A DNA stretch of 64,000 bases, taken from positions 1 to 64,000 of the forward strand of contig JBCBRH010000012.1 in assembly GCA_039819785.1 (NCBI GenBank). Reading direction: 5' to 3'. The position numbers and the translations under genes were made by a program. Within the stretch, counting starts at the first letter, position 1. Each line of letters starts with the position of its first letter. Below, piece after piece: positions 35,593 through 44,175 of this stretch. The DNA comes from JBCBRD01 sp039819785. GTDB lineage: Bacteria; Pseudomonadota; Alphaproteobacteria; Rhizobiales; Hyphomicrobiaceae. The notes under the pieces were generated by a model. It ran no database searches, was not told the DNA's origin, and worked only from the letters and a program-made list of their open reading frames with translations.

Positions 35593-37656
35593 ATGACCCG
35601 ACGTCCGCACAATCCAGAAACCACGCTGCGACACTCGTCATTGGCATCAATCCCGATATTGGCATGGCTATCGGTCGGGGTGTCGCTTTTGATCGCCTTC
35701 GCTTTTGGCCCAAATTCCGCAAACGCCCAGACACCAGTACAACAGCAGACCAGTTCTCCCATTCTGGTCCTCTTCGATAGCTCGGGCAGCATGTGGGGAA
35801 AACTTCCCGGCAACACATCGCCGAAGTTCGCGTTGGCACGCCGGGCACTAACCGAACAGCTCGAACGTGAACTACAAGACCGCCCCTCTGGCCTCGTGAT
35901 CTTCGGAAGAAGCTGCCAGGCTGCAACGCTCGAGGCCCCGGTCGCCAGACAGACCCCAAAACGGCTCCTGCGTGCGATCGAAGACCTCAATCCCCGTGGT
36001 AAGGGCCCGCTCGGCTTGGCGCTCGAAACGGCAGCCGATACCTTGCCATCTGGCGCTTCAGCCGATGTCATCCTAGTCCATGACGGTGCTGACAATTGCC
36101 GCAGCGACACCTGTCAACTGGTCGATAGCATCCATCAATCGCATCCCGGCCTGCGCTTCCACCTGCTCTCCATCGGGCTGACGGACGAAGACGCAGCCGA
36201 AACACGCTGTATCGCCGATAAAACCGGCGGCAAAGTCTTCTCCGCCGACGATGCCCCCTCCGTTGCCATGGCTGTGTCGAACCTCGTTGCGAACCTCACC
36301 TCACGCGTTCCTGCAAAAACCAGCAAGACCGTCGAATTGGAGACACCTTCCCAAGCAGAGCAGCCGTCTGCCGCAACGCCGGACATGAGCCGTGACAACG
36401 CGGGTCCATCGCGCATCATTGCAACTGTGCAGCTGGCAGCTGACGGCCCGGCCATCGCCCAGCCGGTCAGCTGGACATTCTCCGGACTTGACGGAGCAGA
36501 AGACACATCGAAAGCAGCAATTTCCATAACGTCGAAGTCTGGCGCTCTCACCCATCGATTGGCCGCAGGCCAGTACACGGTGGCAGCCGACATTGATGGT
36601 CTAACGGTCAGCGAGGCCATCACCGTGCCAGCCAAAGGCGCGGTAAGGATCAAACTGCCATTACAGGCTGGTCAACTGACCTTAAAGACACCGGGCGTCA
36701 CCTTTGATGACGGGGTTACTTTGACATTGAGCGGACAAGGCAGTGCTGGACCGCTGGCCGCCAGAACAATAACGCGCGAAACGGCTCCTCTCATTCTGCT
36801 CTCAGGCGCATACACCCTGACATCCCACTTTGGGCCTCTGGCGAAATCTACGGCGCTGACCGTGAAGCCCGGCACGAAACAGACGCTGACACCATTTGAC
36901 GGTTTCGGCCTGCTGCAGATCAAAATGGTAGATGCGAACGGCAAATACCCATCCACACCCGTTGAGACCAAGATCGAGGCTGACGCACCGGATAAGCCTT
37001 CAGGGCGGCGTCTCGTCACCCGATCAGCTTCGGCGTCGGCGAGCCACCTGCTACCGGCGGCGACCTATTACGTCACAGTCACCGTCGGCGGTCGCACCAC
37101 CACACAGCAAATCGCCGTTCCTGCGAACACCCGTGTCAGCCGGGCTTTCACACTTCAGGCAGCCACACTGCAGCCTCGCGTATCATTGCTCCCCGATGGT
37201 CTGGGAATTCGCAGCGGCACCCCGGTGGTCTTCACCGTGGAAGATCTGCAATCAGAAACCGCTCGCGAAGTCGCATGGAGCAGTCAGGCGTCGCCCAGCT
37301 TTCCCCTCAAACCTGGCCGTTATCGGATCAGCGTGCGCATCGGTGCCCACAACGTGACAGCCACCGAGACACTTGACGTCACAGCATCCCAAAACCGAAC
37401 AGTGATGCTCAAAGCGGCTGCCGCAGAAATTTCATTGAAGCTGGAGGGCCAAACGGTTGGCCGGCCGACCCATCGCCTATGGGAAGTGAGAACCACCGAT
37501 GGTGAGATTATCTGGCGGACCAACGCCCTGCGCCCCAATGGGCTGTTGGCCCCCGGTGCATATATCGTCCGATGCCTCACCAATCAGCAGATCTTGGAAG
37601 GCCGCTTTCAAGTCGAAGCTGGCACCGCCCAAACAATTGCCTTGGTAGCCGACTAA
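35593..37656 (+). CDS. membrane-anchored VWA protein with repeated beta-sandwich-like modules
   Basis: A 687-residue protein. A signal/anchor helix (SIPILAWLSVGVSLLIAFAF) ends in a signal-like SANAQ. The VWA domain (about 55-235) has the MIDAS motif LVLFDSSGSMWGKLPG and the loop VILVHDGADNC. The rest is a string of about five modules with a recurring pattern of aromatic/hydrophobic strands ending in LxAGxYTVxA, LLSGAYTLTSHFG, LLPAATYYVTVTVGG, LKPGRYRISVRIGA and LAPGAYIVRC. The protein is probably periplasmic or surface-exposed. Function unknown. The next gene begins two bases after its stop and shares the module type. Confidence 0.85.
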   Translation: MTRRPHNPETTLRHSSLASIPILAWLSVGVSLLIAFAFGPNSANAQTPVQQQTSSPILVLFDSSGSMWGKLPGNTSPKFALARRALTEQLERELQDRPSGLVIFGRSCQAATLEAPVARQTPKRLLRAIEDLNPRGKGPLGLALETAADTLPSGASADVILVHDGADNCRSDTCQLVDSIHQSHPGLRFHLLSIGLTDEDAAETRCIADKTGGKVFSADDAPSVAMAVSNLVANLTSRVPAKTSKTVELETPSQAEQPSAATPDMSRDNAGPSRIIATVQLAADGPAIAQPVSWTFSGLDGAEDTSKAAISITSKSGALTHRLAAGQYTVAADIDGLTVSEAITVPAKGAVRIKLPLQAGQLTLKTPGVTFDDGVTLTLSGQGSAGPLAARTITRETAPLILLSGAYTLTSHFGPLAKSTALTVKPGTKQTLTPFDGFGLLQIKMVDANGKYPSTPVETKIEADAPDKPSGRRLVTRSASASASHLLPAATYYVTVTVGGRTTTQQIAVPANTRVSRAFTLQAATLQPRVSLLPDGLGIRSGTPVVFTVEDLQSETAREVAWSSQASPSFPLKPGRYRISVRIGAHNVTATETLDVTASQNRTVMLKAAAAEISLKLEGQTVGRPTHRLWEVRTTDGEIIWRTNALRPNGLLAPGAYIVRCLTNQQILEGRFQVEAGTAQTIALVAD

Positions 37657-37658
37657 AA

Positions 37659-38774
37659 ATGAACTCCGTTTTTGCTGGAGCAAGCCAGGTGAATGACGTG
37701 AGAAGCCATCATACTCATCCAACACATCACGACCGCGCGATAAGCCCAAGAGGCAAAACACAATTGAAGCCCGACCGCTGTCGAAGCACACCGACTGCCA
37801 GCCTTGCCATGGGCATGATGAGCCTCGTCGGCATCGCAGTCCAAGTTGCCGCCACGACGCCGACGCACGCGCAGGCCCAGCAACCCGAAAACCTCAACAT
37901 TGAGCTGCCCGGCATTGGCGGCTGGGAAACAAACGCCGCGCCCACCGATCAAAACGTCACCGTGATCGAGCGCGCACCGCCATCGGCACCCCGATCAACC
38001 AACGCAGACCCTGCGATGAGCCGTCTCGCACTGGAAGCCGTTCTGACTTCCGACGGCCAGCGCATCGAGCGTGATCTGATTTGGCGCATTTTCAGGGCAC
38101 CCCGGTCGACCAACGAAACGCCCCAACTGGTGTCCACAAAGCGCAGCGCAACGCCCGCAATCGACCTCCCAGCCGGCCGATATCTGATCAACGCATCATT
38201 TGGACGGGCACACCTGACGAAACCTGTCGAGATCCAGCCCGGTGAGAATCGCAACGAGCAGCTTGTGCTCAATGCGGGCGGCCTTCGCCTTCAAACGCTG
38301 GTCGCCGAAACGCCGGTCGATTCAAAAACCTCCGACTATCGGATCTACGAGGGCGAGCGTGACCAAAGCGGCAACCGCACGCTCGTTATGGACCGCGCGA
38401 AGCCCGGCATGATTATCCGGTTGAACTCTGGTTTTTATCATATCGTGTCGAGATACGGCGATGCCAACGCACTGGTCCGGGCCGACATCACTGTCGAGGC
38501 GGGCAAGCTGACGGAGGCAACAATCTCACACGCCGCCGCCACAGTCGCATTCAAGCTGGTCGACAAACCTGGCGGGGAAGCCCTTCCAGGCACACGTTGG
38601 ATGATCAAAACGCCTGAAGGCCAGGTGATCAAGAAAAGCGTCGGCGCATTGCCCTCACACATTCTGGCACCAGGGCGCTATGTCGTCGTCGCACGGTCAT
38701 CGGGTCAGAATTACGAGCAGGTTTTCGACGTCGAAAACGGACAACTGGTCAATGTCGAGGTTCTTCGACGGTAG
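37659..38774 (+). CDS. exported protein with the same beta-module repeats
   Basis: About 371 residues from the ATG two bases after the VWA gene's stop. A long polar leader precedes a hydrophobic segment (SLAMGMMSLVGIAVQVAATT) with a signal-like HAQAQ. The mature part has several modules ending in the pattern LPAGRYLINASFG, LNSGFYHIVSRYG and LAPGRYVVVARSSGQNYEQV, like those of the upstream VWA protein. No enzymatic motif. The two genes surely form one unit. The translation start may lie further downstream, nearer to the signal peptide. Confidence 0.8.
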   Translation: MNSVFAGASQVNDVRSHHTHPTHHDRAISPRGKTQLKPDRCRSTPTASLAMGMMSLVGIAVQVAATTPTHAQAQQPENLNIELPGIGGWETNAAPTDQNVTVIERAPPSAPRSTNADPAMSRLALEAVLTSDGQRIERDLIWRIFRAPRSTNETPQLVSTKRSATPAIDLPAGRYLINASFGRAHLTKPVEIQPGENRNEQLVLNAGGLRLQTLVAETPVDSKTSDYRIYEGERDQSGNRTLVMDRAKPGMIIRLNSGFYHIVSRYGDANALVRADITVEAGKLTEATISHAAATVAFKLVDKPGGEALPGTRWMIKTPEGQVIKKSVGALPSHILAPGRYVVVARSSGQNYEQVFDVENGQLVNVEVLRR

Positions 38775-38885
38775 AGCGTAGAGGGGACGTTTCAGAAACG
38801 CCGGACAGGGGCGCGTTCGCCGCAAATCGAAATGAGGCAACTGAGACAGCGCGTTGCATGCCCGGACTGTACCTAGGGACTGTAC

Positions 38886-39608
38886 CTAGAACTCTGTCAG
38901 CACCCACTCGGTCGGACATCCGCTCTTTAGCATTCTGGCATCAGCTGCTTCACTGTCCGCGCGATGGCGCACTTCCAAAAACATCGCTTTCGCCATTTGC
39001 CAGTGCTCACACGCGGTTGTCAGATCACCAGCCTCAGCAACCACATCACCTAGCTCCAGCCGCCCCATTGCATGCAATCGGGCATCTTTGAGTTGCATGG
39101 CGATCATCACACACTTGCGCAACACATCACCAGCCACTGCTGACTGCCCCGCTTGTTTCAGGAGAACGCCCTGCGTCAGATAAAGATGGCCCAAGGCCGC
39201 CTGGTCTTTCGCAGCGAGCGCATCAGCGATCTCGACCTTGACTGATTCAAGGTCTGTTTTCTCAGTATCGCGCTTGAGCCCGTCAACATCGCTGACCCGC
39301 GAATCCGGCGAGGAACGCCGTTCCAGCGTCTTCTGGTTTGGCGCGGGAAAGCTCGGATAGCCTGTTGAACCGGAAAACATATTTCTCACCGACGCCGCAT
39401 CCCGCATGTCAGCGGCGTTGTCGCCTGGGTTAGGCGCCAATGGCGAGCCTGGAACGGGCATGCTGTGCGGTCTATCGTGAGGCTGAACAGCAGGTTGGGC
39501 TCCTACAGGTTTACGTTGTGTGGCCAGCCACGTTACGAACAGCAAGACGTATGGGAGTGAAAGAATGAGCCAACCCGCCGAACCCGAAATAGCCAAGTCC
39601 GGCAACAT
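38886..39608 (-). CDS. membrane-anchored TPR-like protein
   Basis: A 240-residue protein. An N-terminal membrane helix (AGWLILSLPYVLLFVTWLAT) is followed by a Pro/Ser-rich linker and a helical C-terminal half with tetratricopeptide-like periodicity: DALAAKDQAALGHLYLTQGV, SAVAGDVLRKCVMIAMQLKD, HAMGRLELGDVVAEAGDLTT and EHWQMAKAMFLEV. It may be a scaffold. No family is recognised beyond the TPR-like pattern. It converges with the VWA/module pair. Confidence 0.7.
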   Translation of the reverse strand: MLPDLAISGSAGWLILSLPYVLLFVTWLATQRKPVGAQPAVQPHDRPHSMPVPGSPLAPNPGDNAADMRDAASVRNMFSGSTGYPSFPAPNQKTLERRSSPDSRVSDVDGLKRDTEKTDLESVKVEIADALAAKDQAALGHLYLTQGVLLKQAGQSAVAGDVLRKCVMIAMQLKDARLHAMGRLELGDVVAEAGDLTTACEHWQMAKAMFLEVRHRADSEAADARMLKSGCPTEWVLTEF

Positions 39609-39843
39609 GTCACGCCATTCCCCCGAATAACCAAAAAAGACACGCCATCACGGGACCGACACACAGGCATCCGGCAACCAGCGTGGCCCCACCAGCGACG
39701 ATTTTACACTACGTTGAACAAAAGACGAAATCGTCCTATCGCCCAATCTAAACGCAACATCAAAAAAATCCGATACACCGACGCAACCTGTCCCGCAATC
39801 CGCGATGCGATGACAGCAAACCACAGTGGTGCAGCAACACAAC

Positions 39844-41040
39844 ATGAGCAAAAGCGATAAAACCGGTCCCCGGCCACAGGCGGCCGCGACCCGCATTATC
39901 CACACCGGACGCGAGCCAGACGCACAAAACGGCTTCGTTAACCCTCCAGCCTACCGTGGCTCCACCGTTGTCTTCCCAACGCTCGAAAGGCTGCGCAGTC
40001 GTGCCCAGCCCTACACGTATGGCCGGCGAGGCACCCCAACCACAGCCGCCCTCGAACATGCCATTTGCGACCTGGAACATGGCAGTGGCACCATTCTGGT
40101 CGCCTCCGGCCTCCAGGCGGTTTCAACCGCGTTGTTGGCGTTCGTTGAGACCGGCGACGATATCTTAATGACCGATAGCGTCTATCAGCCAACGCGGGTG
40201 TTCTGTGATGGCATGCTCAAGCGTCTCGGCGTCACGACGCGATATTACGATCCAGCCATCGGAGCAGCGATTGACGATCTGGTTCGCCCCAACACGCGGC
40301 TGATTTTTTCTGAAAGCCCAGGGTCGCAGACCTTCGAGATGCAGGACATCCCAGCACTCTCAAGAGTCGCCCAAGCGCGCAACGTCTGGCACATCACCGA
40401 CAACACCTGGGCAAGCCCGCTGTTCTTCCAGCCGCTTGACCACGGTGTGGATGTGTCGATCCAGGCGGCAACCAAATACATCGTCGGCCATGCCGATGCG
40501 ATGCTCGGCGCCATCACCGGCAACGAACGAGCCTATCCTCATTTGAACCAGGCCCGGGAGGGCCTTGGAACATCGCCTGGTTCGGAAGAAACCTACCTCG
40601 GCTTGAGAGGATTGCGAACGCTGTCAGTCCGTCTCAAACAACACCATGTGTCAGGCCTGGAAATGGCAAGCTGGCTGCAATCGCGCGCAGACGTTCAACA
40701 CGTCATGCACCCAGGCCTACCAACTGACCCCGGCCATGCACTTTGGGCGTGCGATTATGGGGGTGCTTCGGGGCTGTTTGGTTTCCGGCTTCAGCCTGGA
40801 CCGCAAGAGGCCCTCGCCGCATTTGTCGATCATCTGGAGTTTTTCGACATGGGCTATTCCTGGGGCGGATACGAAAGCCTTATCCTTCCATGCAATCCTT
40901 GCACGTCGCGCACGGCTACAACTTGGCCAGAACCCGAAAAAGGCTTCACTGTCAGGCTGCACATTGGGCTTGAAGATGTCGATGATCTGAAAGCCGATCT
41001 CGCCGCGGGCCTCGATCGATATTCAAGCTTCACCGGTTGA
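39844..41040 (+). CDS. metC: cystathionine beta-lyase
   Basis: About 398 residues, a PLP enzyme of the Cys/Met metabolism family that cleaves cystathionine to homocysteine. The Rossmann-like PLP region has SGLQAVSTALLAFVETGDDI and HITDNTWASPLFFQPLDHGV, and the PLP lysine lies in SIQAATKYIVGHADAMLGAI. C-terminal GYSWGGYESLILPC is typical of MetC rather than cystathionine gamma-synthase. A GTG at 39826 is an alternative start. No ribosome site is evident. An inverted repeat GACGATTT/AAATCGTC lies upstream at 39697-39735. Confidence 0.93.
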   Translation: MSKSDKTGPRPQAAATRIIHTGREPDAQNGFVNPPAYRGSTVVFPTLERLRSRAQPYTYGRRGTPTTAALEHAICDLEHGSGTILVASGLQAVSTALLAFVETGDDILMTDSVYQPTRVFCDGMLKRLGVTTRYYDPAIGAAIDDLVRPNTRLIFSESPGSQTFEMQDIPALSRVAQARNVWHITDNTWASPLFFQPLDHGVDVSIQAATKYIVGHADAMLGAITGNERAYPHLNQAREGLGTSPGSEETYLGLRGLRTLSVRLKQHHVSGLEMASWLQSRADVQHVMHPGLPTDPGHALWACDYGGASGLFGFRLQPGPQEALAAFVDHLEFFDMGYSWGGYESLILPCNPCTSRTATTWPEPEKGFTVRLHIGLEDVDDLKADLAAGLDRYSSFTG

Positions 41041-41089
41041 ACACCCACACGGCCACCGGGCCTTCATCCCTGAGCGCCCCGTGCCCGCC

Positions 41090-42052
41090 TCACTCAAATT
41101 CCATCTGTTGGAACACGCGGCCCGCATTGCGCGTGGCAAGTTCCTTGAACGTATCCAGATGCGCATAGGGAGACTGGTCGACGTAGAACGCCTCCTTCAA
41201 CCCGCCGCCATCCTCGATATGCTTCCCGATCTTGGCCCGCAGATAAACGAGATAATCGTACGTGTACCGGCGCACCTGCGCGATATTGGTGGGATGACCG
41301 TGACCTGGGATGACGTAGAGCGCACCAAGTTCTTCAAAGACGGGCCACGTCTCGACCCATCCAGCCGTATCCGTTTCATCAAAAATCGGCAGCATCCGTT
41401 CGTGGAATGCAACGTCGCCTGAAATGACAAGTTTCTGCTTGGGCAGCCACACCACGATATCGCCGGGTGAATGCGCCGGTCCCAGATACTTCACCTCAAT
41501 CTGGAAGTCGCCGAACGTGTAAGTCTTTTCATCGGAAAACGTTTCGGTCGCCGCCTGAACGCGCGTATTCCCGGCTTTGTCCAGGTTGTAACCCTTCATG
41601 CGGTGCAAAATATCGGCGCCACGTTCCTCGAACTCAGCGGCTGCATCTTCATGTGCGAGAACGCTAACCCCCTGGTCAACCCAATACCCGTTGCCGAGCG
41701 AAGCATGCCCCTGGCCATTTTCGTTGATCACAAGCTTCACCGGCTGATCGGTGATCGCCTTGATCTCATCGTGCAACGCCTTGGCCAGAACATCGGAGGC
41801 ACCCGCATTGACAACCACAACCCCATCACCCGTCACAATGAACGACAGGTTGTTGTTGTGCCCGGTGTTTTCATACGTCGGCGGACCCGTTGCCCCGATC
41901 GCCGACCACACATGCGGGATGACCTCGACAGGCTTCTGGTAAAGCGGCGAGCCTGGATACTGATCCGGTATCGACTGGCTGGCCATCGCCGCAACGCCAA
42001 AGCCGAACGAGCAGCAAACGACTGAAAAAGACCAGATCAACGCACGCATCAT
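41090..42052 (-). CDS. soxH: SoxH-like MBL-fold protein with altered metal site
   Basis: A 320-residue exported protein (signal: LIWSFSVVCCSFGFGVAAMA) of the metallo-beta-lactamase fold, last in the sox operon. The core motif HxHxDH is replaced by NENGQGHASLG near residue 108, so only the final His is kept. The later motifs are kept: GPAHSPGDIVVW, SGDVAFHE and YVIPGHGHPTN. SoxH homologues are not essential for thiosulfate oxidation and their substrate is unsettled. This copy may have lost ordinary dinuclear zinc chemistry. The gene follows soxD closely. Confidence 0.85.
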   Translation of the reverse strand: MMRALIWSFSVVCCSFGFGVAAMASQSIPDQYPGSPLYQKPVEVIPHVWSAIGATGPPTYENTGHNNNLSFIVTGDGVVVVNAGASDVLAKALHDEIKAITDQPVKLVINENGQGHASLGNGYWVDQGVSVLAHEDAAAEFEERGADILHRMKGYNLDKAGNTRVQAATETFSDEKTYTFGDFQIEVKYLGPAHSPGDIVVWLPKQKLVISGDVAFHERMLPIFDETDTAGWVETWPVFEELGALYVIPGHGHPTNIAQVRRYTYDYLVYLRAKIGKHIEDGGGLKEAFYVDQSPYAHLDTFKELATRNAGRVFQQMEFE

Positions 42053-42081
42053 ATCCAGCCCTTGCCAGCTTCTCTTAACTT

Positions 42082-42723
42082 CTAGTTGCTCTCATCATCG
42101 GGCGTGACATCAATAATCCGGGCCCGACCGGTGATTTTCACGTCCGTCTTGCAATCGCTCATGCAAGGTTCGACTTTTGAAACCAGCGGCGTATCGGGCC
42201 GGTCATCGGCGAAGAAATTCGTCTCATTCGGAAGCCGGATCGACGCAAAATTCTCATTCGACAACACGAAGTCTTCTTCGGTGACGACATTATTGACGTA
42301 AAGAATGTAGGCCACCAGCGCATACACTTCGTCATCGCTTAACGATTGCGAGTCCCCGAACGGCATCGCCCGATGCACATAGTCAAATACGGTCGATAGG
42401 AAAGGCCAATAGGACCCAACGGTTTTTACCGGGTCACCGCTCGCCAACGTGTCCTGACCGCCGGCCAGCACGGGCCATCGCCCGGCGCCTTCGCCAAAGT
42501 CACCATGGCAGACGGCACACTGCTCAGCAAAAATCTCATCACCTTCGGCAACACTGCCCTGCCCCACCGGCAGACCTTGACCATCCGGACGCACATCAAT
42601 GTCCCAGGCCTTGATCTCGTCAGGCACAGCTGGTCGGCCAAGTCCAAACCCACCAGCAATCGCGGCCCCGGCAAACGAAGAGACCATCGCGGCAACCAAA
42701 ACGGCCTTAGGAAATCTCGACAT
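42082..42723 (-). CDS. soxD: SoxD cytochrome c subunit of sulfane dehydrogenase, short form
   Basis: About 213 residues with a signal peptide (AVLVAAMVSSFAGAAIAGGF) and one haem c site, CxxCH at 69-73 in QCAVCHGDFGEGAGRWPVL, with a likely axial Met in HRAMPFGDS. It is the electron-transfer partner of the molybdoenzyme SoxC. The Paracoccus protein is a diheme of about 380 residues, while here only one CxxCH is visible and the second domain is missing. The C-terminal CMSDCK is not a haem site. The start at 42723 has GGGGAGG seven bases upstream and overlaps soxC by 17 bases. Confidence 0.9.
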   Translation of the reverse strand: MSRFPKAVLVAAMVSSFAGAAIAGGFGLGRPAVPDEIKAWDIDVRPDGQGLPVGQGSVAEGDEIFAEQCAVCHGDFGEGAGRWPVLAGGQDTLASGDPVKTVGSYWPFLSTVFDYVHRAMPFGDSQSLSDDEVYALVAYILYVNNVVTEEDFVLSNENFASIRLPNETNFFADDRPDTPLVSKVEPCMSDCKTDVKITGRARIIDVTPDDESN

Positions 42724-44023
42724 TTTCAACCTCCCCGGCAGCCGTAACATTCCAGGTCTGAATGCCGTTGTTGTGATAGATCGAATTCTCGCCACGCACA
42801 GCGCGCAACGCATCCTTCGTTGGCTGGACATAACCGGTTGAATCGATCGCCCGCGATTGCAAAAGCAACGGCGATCCATCCCAGTCAAGTTCGTAGTAGA
42901 ATCGATGCATCGACCTATCTAAGCTTGGCCCATCCAGCCGCGCCGTTCGCCAATTCTTACCACCATCAAGCGTGATATCGACGCGGTCGATCGTGCCGCG
43001 CCCCGACCATGCGAGCCCTGACAGAACCGTAAACCCGCGGCCATGCGTGATCGGTGCCTGCGGTGACGGGTTGGTGATAATGGACTTGGCGTCCATCTCC
43101 CACGTAAACCGGCGGGCCTTGCCATTTTCCATCAGGTCCGTGTACTTCGAAGTTTCTTCGCGCGCATGCCAGGGCTCATCGCCCACTTCGATGCGCCGGA
43201 TCCACTTCACCCACATGTTGCCTTCCCACCCAGGAACCACCAGCCGGAGCGGATAGCCCTGTTCGGGCCTGAGCGCCTCACCATTCATGGCGTAGGCAAG
43301 CATGCAGTCATCGAGCGCCTTGAACATGGGAACAGAGCGGTTCATGCCAGCCGCGTCACCGCCTTCGGGCATGATCCACTTCGCATTCGTTTTCAGACCG
43401 GCTTCTTCCAGCACATGTTTGAGCAAAACACCGGTGTACATCACATTATGGATCATCCCATGCGTGAACTGGCAGCCATTCAGTTGTGCCCCGCGCCATT
43501 CCATGCCCGAGTTGGCGGCACACTCCAGAAAATGAATGCGATTGGTACGTGGGAAACGTTTCAAATCCGCCAGCGTGAAAACCAACGGCTTTTCAACCAG
43601 ACCATTGATCATCAGCCGAAATTTATCAGGCGCGACTTCGGCAACCCCACTGTGATGCCGCTCGAAGCACAAACCATTGGGAGTAATAATCCCTTCAAGT
43701 TCATGAAGTGGCGTGAAGTTGATTGAGGATTCGCGCGAGGCGGTCAGCCACTCCACACTCCGGCGCACGACACGCGCCTCATGTTCCGATGGCTTGCCGT
43801 AAGGGGCTGCATCGACACCCGGACCGAGCGACTGCATCCACGGCTGAAGTTCGGTAATCGCCGGGTCAGGTGTAGGCAGGCTTTCCGACCGTGCGACACT
43901 CCCCGCAGCCATCGTGGCACCAGCAGCAGCAAGCCCACCTTTCAAAAGCGCACGCCGCGAGGTGGAGACCGATGTGTCACCAGCGTCCGCTGACTTTTTT
44001 CCTTTAACCGGCTGTTCCGACAT
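42707..44023 (-). CDS. soxC: SoxC sulfane dehydrogenase molybdopterin subunit
   Basis: About 438 residues. A twin-arginine signal (SRRALLKGGLAAAG) leads to the periplasm. The sulfite-oxidase-type molybdenum domain has the metal-ligand cysteine in HFLECAANSGMEWRG and further conserved LRLVVPGWEGNMWVKWIRRI, then a dimerisation domain. With SoxD it oxidises the SoxY-bound sulfane sulfur, yielding six electrons. The start at 44023 has GGGAGG six or seven bases upstream. Coupled to soxD. Confidence 0.95.
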   Translation of the reverse strand: MSEQPVKGKKSADAGDTSVSTSRRALLKGGLAAAGATMAAGSVARSESLPTPDPAITELQPWMQSLGPGVDAAPYGKPSEHEARVVRRSVEWLTASRESSINFTPLHELEGIITPNGLCFERHHSGVAEVAPDKFRLMINGLVEKPLVFTLADLKRFPRTNRIHFLECAANSGMEWRGAQLNGCQFTHGMIHNVMYTGVLLKHVLEEAGLKTNAKWIMPEGGDAAGMNRSVPMFKALDDCMLAYAMNGEALRPEQGYPLRLVVPGWEGNMWVKWIRRIEVGDEPWHAREETSKYTDLMENGKARRFTWEMDAKSIITNPSPQAPITHGRGFTVLSGLAWSGRGTIDRVDITLDGGKNWRTARLDGPSLDRSMHRFYYELDWDGSPLLLQSRAIDSTGYVQPTKDALRAVRGENSIYHNNGIQTWNVTAAGEVENVEIS

Positions 44024-44175
44024 GACAGCACCTCCCTTGTGTCGTTGACCGCGGCGCATTCTGTGCACTCTTGCGTTCTCGTCTTATGGCGTCAAAGCCA
44101 AGTCTTCTGGCATCAAAGCCGAGGCCCATCCGCGTTTTGTATCTGGCAACGCAACGCTTAAGGCTACTTTCGGGG

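Noticed and set aside
39896..39905. A perfect DnaA-box-like TTATCCACA
   Set aside because: It lies inside the metC coding sequence as a single copy with no AT-rich unwinding region, so an origin role is unlikely.
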